DNA of 64,000 nucleotides. Source: Akebia trifoliata. Taxonomy: Eukaryota > Streptophyta > Magnoliopsida > Ranunculales > Lardizabalaceae. The notes beneath the pieces were generated by a model. That model searched no databases. It saw only the letters and a program-made list of their open reading frames with translations, and was not told where the DNA came from. The DNA is taken from assembly GCA_017979445.1 (NCBI GenBank), contig CM030717.1, positions 11,762,139 to 11,826,138 of the forward strand, read 5' to 3'. How positions within the stretch are numbered: the stretch's first letter is position 1; every line of letters starts with the position of its first letter. Positions 59,673 through 64,000 of this stretch are shown piece after piece. Both the position numbers and the translations under genes were made by a program.

Positions 59673-59687
59673 AGGGTTGGGAAAATG

Positions 59688-59890
59688 ATTGAATTGGCCA
59701 TATCTTTTTAATAAAAATGGCATATATTCGATTTTACAATTATTTATTTTTTATCAAAATAGTTATATATATTCGAAGATCACATTTGCTATTTTGCAAA
59801 AATTATTGAATTGGCCATATCTTTTTAATACTTGCAATTATTGTTTTTATCAGAACGGTTATATATTGTATGATCACATTTGCTATTTAC
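59688..59890. repeat. Tandem duplication, unit about 117 bp
   Basis: Two units each start ATTGAATTGGCCATATCTTT (59689 and 59806) and contain ATCA(A/G)AA then GTTATATAT, and a GATCACATTTGCTATTT end. They lie just outside the inverted-repeat element. Confidence 0.75.
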
Positions 59891-60499
59891 CTTTGTCTAA
59901 CTCTATGTGCAATGAACAAACGAACTTATACCAGCTACCCATTTTTGTAAAATAAATAATTATAAAGTACATAACCATTTTCAAAAACATTAAAACAACA
60001 ACAATAAGAACAACATGACTGGTTCAATAATTTGGCTAAATACATAGCTGTTTTACTAATTCCTCCTAATAGTAAGGGACCAATTAATAATAAGGTGCAA
60101 CTACATTGTATAGGAAATTGGGACACTTCCAACACAAGTGTGAAAGGGAATTTTAATTGTGAACTTATTAGTGCAGGTCTATTCAGAATTCAAAGAACTA
60201 CCAACCAAACACATGTGAAAGACAGAAATGGTGGAGAATAAATCAAAGTATAATTTAAGAGAAGCTACAACAACAACAACAGCAACAAAAATCCCCACAG
60301 AACCCAGTCTTGGAACTCTCATTCCCCCAAATCAATTTCAAGTCAGTGTGCACCAAACCTACAGTGCGTGTTAGAACAAATCCTACCCTTTACACTCACA
60401 AATATATGGAAAAAATAAAAATGAAAAATAAGACAAAAAAATTTCCTTAAAATCCGTGATTTTCTTTTCTTTTCCCCCATTTCTTTCTTTTGAAAATTT

Positions 60500-62887
60500 T
60501 CATTCTGATACAATGGAAATTGTAGCACTAGAGATGCTGCCGTGGCTGTCATCACAAAGAAGAAGCGCCCTCTCCAAGTTAGACACAATGTCGGCCATGC
60601 TCGGCCGCTCTTTTCCTTCCATGTTCACACAATGCACAGCTGTGTACGCCACCAACTCAACCGCTTCCACCTCCTTTGTCTCCGGTGGCCCCACTCTCAC
60701 ATCCAACACCGTCCCCAACTCCCCCGCCATAATCTTTGGCACCACAAAGTCCACCACACTAATGGGATTTCCCTCGTCTTCCTCACTTTTGAATATCGCT
60801 CTCTTCCCTGTTAGCAACTCCAACAACACAACGCCAAGGCCGTATACATCACTCTTTGAAGTCAAAACATTTAGCCCATAATACTCTGGATCCATGTAAC
60901 CAACTGTCCCTGCTGCCTTCGTCGACATGTACTCTCCTTCGAATTCAGGACCCATTAACGATAATCCGAAATCAGATACTCTAGCAGTCCAATTGGCATC
61001 CAATAATATGTTAGAAGATTTAATATCTCTATGAATTATAGGTGGGACTGCATAATTGTGAAGATATTCAATTCCTCTAGCAGCATCTAATGAAATCTTG
61101 ATCCTCATTTTCCAAGAATTCAAAACACTACTACTTTTTTCTCTATTGTTCGTTGAATGTAAATGATCATAAAGTGCACCATTCTTCATGTACTCGTAAA
61201 CCAAAAGCCTCTCATCCCTCTCTTCGCAAAACCCCACAAGCCCGACTAAATGCTTATGGTGGAGACGTGATAAGAATGCCAACTCCGATTGAAACGCGCT
61301 TTCTTTCTCTTGAAACTTCTTTGCCTTAGAACCAATGTCTCCCCTTTTAATTGCAACTTCACGACCATCATCGAGCTTACCCTTGTACACGGTCCCAAAG
61401 CTCCCGGACCCAATCTTGTTCTCCAACGAGAAGTCATTAGTGGCAGTTGCAAGCTCCAAAAAGGTGAATACCTCTGCCCTGTCTGTGTGCTTCGATGAGG
61501 TTCCACTCCTTTGGCGTCTCATTAATCGTGAGCCTTGTCGCCTTATGGTTGAAGATCTCGAAAAAGAGGGACTAAATGGACCACTACCCGATTGCGTGAC
61601 GTTAGTATTGGCACCAGTAATGGTGGGTTGAACCGAATTGTGTATCTTTTTGTGACTACAACAACAAATTCCAGTCCAAAGGCAATATATAATAGTGCAA
61701 ATACCCGAAAAACATCCGATTGAACCAATAATGGCAAAAATCAATAAACCCTTCTTCACTTTAGATGAAGATCGCGGTGGTGGCGGTGGCGCTGGTGGTG
61801 ATGATGATGGTGGTGGTGGCATTTGCAATGGTTCACAAGGTTTACAAATTTTTCCAGAACCAGAACAAAGAGATTCAGAGTCAGGAAATATACCACAGAT
61901 ACAAGAAGATTGTGTACATGGACCAGGAACGATCTTCGGAAGACCCACCTCCAAATTTGGATTTATAGGCCACCCAGGTCCCCAACAAATTATGGTTAAA
62001 TTCGACGTACTCAACCCACAAGTGAAATTCGTACCAGCGACGATCCTCTCAAATGAAACCCCATTAATCTGATTGTTATAAAAATCTCGACTTCCCCAAC
62101 AAATCACTGAACCATTCAATCTTCGAATGGCACAACTATGATTCAAACCCAATGCGAATGAAGAGAATTCGAAAGGCGACGAAGCAATTGGACCATCCAA
62201 TTGCCCTGAATCATTCATCCCTCTACAAATTAAATACCCAGTAAGATTCAAACCACAAACATGAGAGACCCCAGCTACTAAATTAAACATCGAAATGTTC
62301 CCAAATTGATTTTGAATCTCGTTCGCAATCGTACTATTACTCCCCCAACATCGAACCTTACTATCGTTCTTCAAAATTCCACACGAAAACCCTCTCCCAG
62401 CCGTGATTGACTGGAACTGTTCGTCTCTAGTCAAATTTATTTTTTCATCTCCTCTCCACCAACATTTAGCGATTCCTGTACTGTTCTCTAACGCACAAAC
62501 CTGATCTTCTCCTACCGTTAGATTTCTCAAACTAACGGTGTTATGGAAGTAGATCCGTTTGGGTTGAAAACTTGTGTTGGAAAATCCAGAATCCCAACAA
62601 AGAAAGCTGAGTCCTCCAGACCTCAAACCACAGAAGAAATCTCGACCACCAGAGATCGATTCGTAAGAAATGTTAGGTTCAATATAGATTCTTCGACCAC
62701 CTCTGTAACACTCGATCCTCTGATTCGGTTCTTCAGCTACGATTCCACAAACGGTTCCGGAACCGTAGCTGATGGCGATGGTAGAAGCTGAACCGAGACC
62801 ATCAACGAACACGGATGGAAAGATAACGGCAGCAAGGACCAGTGTAACAGTAACGGTAACGGTGGTGGAGGGAGCGGTTATCCTCAT
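60500..62887 (-). CDS. CRINKLY4-related receptor-like kinase (CCR3/CCR4 type), single exon
   Basis: A 795-aa intronless frame, ATG at 62887 and TGA at 60502-60500, in the size range of plant CCR3/CCR4 proteins. Residues 1-30 form a signal peptide. Residues 31-320 are crinkly repeats with recurring CG, CW and NxS/T sites, and 324-352 form a small Cys-rich domain (CTQSSCICG, CSGSGKICKPC). A Pro-rich stretch (356-372) precedes the membrane segment at about 380-404. The kinase domain (about 486-775) has the Gly loop GSGSFGTVYKG at 493-503, Lys514 in VAIK, HRDIKSSN from 619, DFG at 639-641 and GTVGYMDPEYY near 660-670. All catalytic residues are present, so it should be active. The family acts at the plasma membrane in cell signalling; the ligand is unknown. 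A GA-rich tract (62946-62962) lies in its leader. It is convergent with the NFXL2-like gene. Confidence 0.95.
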   Translation of the reverse strand: MRITAPSTTVTVTVTLVLAAVIFPSVFVDGLGSASTIAISYGSGTVCGIVAEEPNQRIECYRGGRRIYIEPNISYESISGGRDFFCGLRSGGLSFLCWDSGFSNTSFQPKRIYFHNTVSLRNLTVGEDQVCALENSTGIAKCWWRGDEKINLTRDEQFQSITAGRGFSCGILKNDSKVRCWGSNSTIANEIQNQFGNISMFNLVAGVSHVCGLNLTGYLICRGMNDSGQLDGPIASSPFEFSSFALGLNHSCAIRRLNGSVICWGSRDFYNNQINGVSFERIVAGTNFTCGLSTSNLTIICWGPGWPINPNLEVGLPKIVPGPCTQSSCICGIFPDSESLCSGSGKICKPCEPLQMPPPPSSSPPAPPPPPRSSSKVKKGLLIFAIIGSIGCFSGICTIIYCLWTGICCCSHKKIHNSVQPTITGANTNVTQSGSGPFSPSFSRSSTIRRQGSRLMRRQRSGTSSKHTDRAEVFTFLELATATNDFSLENKIGSGSFGTVYKGKLDDGREVAIKRGDIGSKAKKFQEKESAFQSELAFLSRLHHKHLVGLVGFCEERDERLLVYEYMKNGALYDHLHSTNNREKSSSVLNSWKMRIKISLDAARGIEYLHNYAVPPIIHRDIKSSNILLDANWTARVSDFGLSLMGPEFEGEYMSTKAAGTVGYMDPEYYGLNVLTSKSDVYGLGVVLLELLTGKRAIFKSEEDEGNPISVVDFVVPKIMAGELGTVLDVRVGPPETKEVEAVELVAYTAVHCVNMEGKERPSMADIVSNLERALLLCDDSHGSISSATISIVSE

Positions 62888-63519
62888 CTGACGAAGTGGG
62901 ATTTAACGGCGTGAGTGAGGTCTGGTTTCTGCTTCATTGGCGGAGAGAGAGAGAGAGAGAGATTTTCCTTTTTGATACAAAAAGGAGAGACTCTGAGAGA
63001 ATAATAGAGTCACGACGTAAGTGACCCGCGTGGCACGTGTAAAAAAGAAATAGCTGAAATGGTAATGGAAATGCAGATGAAATTAATCTGAAATTATAAT
63101 TTAAATGAAAGCTTACGGCGGCGAAACACAGAAAATGCGGGAGGTTTTTCGTAGTTTCGATCTATTTGGTCAAACACGTCGCAGACACATTAAGTCCAGC
63201 GAACCAAGTTCCATGAGAGAGAGACTGACAACTTCAACATGCGCTACTTGTGGGTATTCTAGTAATTTCCCATATATTTTCAAAATGACAAAAAAATCCT
63301 TCACATTGATGAATGATGATGATCATGGCATGGTGAGCATAGGGGTCCTGAATTTCGAGGCTTAGATTTTAAGTAAAAAACTTGACTCTTCACCTCTTTT
63401 CTCCACGTTGTATGTTTTATGGAATCAAAATGTAATTATGTGACTGTAATATTTTTGTTGGATCACTTAAATACCCTATGTCATTCCAGTATTTTTTTTT
63501 TTTAGAGTCGTGCTGGGGT

Positions 63520-63665
63520 GACACAGGATTTTTTGTGATTGTCACAATTCTGACGTGGAGATGTATACATAACCGTAGATGATTTTTACTCGTATCACGA
63601 GGAGATACATATATGATTATGTGCACATCCAACATTAGACTTGTGAGAATCACAATAAATACCAT
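63520..63665. mobile_element. Palindromic MITE
   Basis: The left arm (TTTTTGTGATTGTCACAATT, CATAACCGTAGATGATTTTT) and the right arm (GATTATGTGCACATCC, CTTGTGAGAATCACAATAAA) are imperfect inverse copies around an ACTCGTATCACGAG centre. It is related to the element that follows. Confidence 0.55.
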
Positions 63666-63710
63666 GTGTCATTCCAGCATTTTCCTTTTATTAGTTTCAT
63701 CATGAGTTGT

Positions 63711-63866
63711 GTTGGAGTGATAGCGCCAAATACTTTGTTTCACACTGTATTGATGTGGAGGTGTGCACGTTATAATATATGATTTTTACTCATATATTGA
63801 GAACAAACATCTATGGTTTCGTGCACATATCCACGCCAACGCAGTGTTTTATGTAATCACTTCAAC
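63711..63866. mobile_element. Palindromic MITE, GTTGGAGTGAT / ATCACTTCAAC ends
   Basis: The ends GTTGGAGTGAT and, inverted, GTTGAAGTGAT match. The arms carry GATGTGGAGGTGTGCACG and CGTGCACATATCCACGCC. Terminal form and centre resemble the element at 34953-35114. Confidence 0.65.
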
Positions 63867-64000
63867 ATTTTTCCTGATAAATATATTCAACCATTTAATA
63901 AGTATGCATGCAGAATAAATGAAGTACATATCTTATCTTATTGAGATTTTTTTTTTGTACCGATTGAATTGTCGATCCTATTGTACATGAAAATTTTAAA

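Larger units (their letters stand above)
54682..60499. other. Gene-free MITE-rich region before the receptor kinase gene
   Basis: No gene of a known family is recognisable. The 134-codon open frame at 57801-58205 (minus) has no recognisable domain. The region contains the elements at 55531-56202, 56228-56388, 56936-57077 and 58978-59672, a tandem repeat at 59688-59890, and many AT-rich simple stretches. Confidence 0.6.
62888..64000. other. Upstream region of the receptor kinase gene
   Basis: It contains the GA-rich leader tract (62946-62962), AT-rich sequence with no assignable TATA box, and two palindromic MITEs (63520-63665, 63711-63866). No coding sequence is recognised in the last kilobase. 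Confidence 0.6.

Noticed and set aside
61695..62072. 125-codon plus-strand frame inside the receptor kinase gene
   Set aside because: Gly/Asp runs arise from the complement of the Pro-rich linker of the kinase gene.
1..64000. CRISPR array, toxin-antitoxin, phage or integron signals
   Set aside because: The repeats present are transposon arms or simple repeats, and the gene content is plant nuclear. Nothing fits a prokaryotic system.

Overview
This is nuclear DNA from a flowering plant. The window carries five spliced or single-exon genes of clear plant families, long AT-rich introns that all use GT-AG borders, and a dense mix of LTR retrotransposons, LINE remnants and small inverted-repeat transposons (MITEs). 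The species cannot be named from the sequence. Exon-intron structures were built by joining reading frames across GT-AG sites by eye. In every spliced gene the phases close exactly to a whole number of codons.

Layout. (1) 3790-12190, plus strand: a six-exon GDSL/SGNH esterase of the CPRD49 type (256 aa). A TRIM sits in intron 2 and an internally deleted Copia element in intron 5. (2) 13680-21495, minus strand, convergent with (1): a 14-exon LMBR1-like (LIMR family) polytopic membrane protein (510 aa). Its intron 8 holds an RTE-type LINE remnant and a short LTR element with a perfect target duplication. (3) 24638-33907, plus strand, divergent from (2): PSF3, the small GINS subunit of the replicative helicase (185 aa, six exons). 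Its fourth intron is 8.2 kb because a Gypsy-type LTR lies there, and that LTR is itself split by a 5.0-kb Copia element on the opposite strand. (4) 37750-50435, plus strand: an NFXL2-type protein (874 aa, 13 exons) with an N-terminal RING-like domain, many NF-X1 zinc fingers and a C-terminal membrane segment. Introns 9 and 11 hold a Harbinger-like MITE and LINE debris. (5) 60500-62887, minus strand: an intronless CRINKLY4-related receptor kinase (795 aa).

The stretch 50436-60499 has no gene that I can recognise. It is a MITE field with two foldback elements sharing one core but ending differently, a hAT-like element nested in another, and several related palindromic elements. The five genes act in unrelated processes (lipid or ester hydrolysis, membrane reception, DNA replication, transcription or ubiquitin regulation, receptor signalling), so no operon-like or pathway logic links them.

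I found no new defence, CRISPR or toxin system. The features most worth a second look are the nested and damaged but young Copia insertion, the paired foldback elements, a leader duplication that creates a three-codon upstream ORF, and several elements whose target duplications allow their histories to be read.
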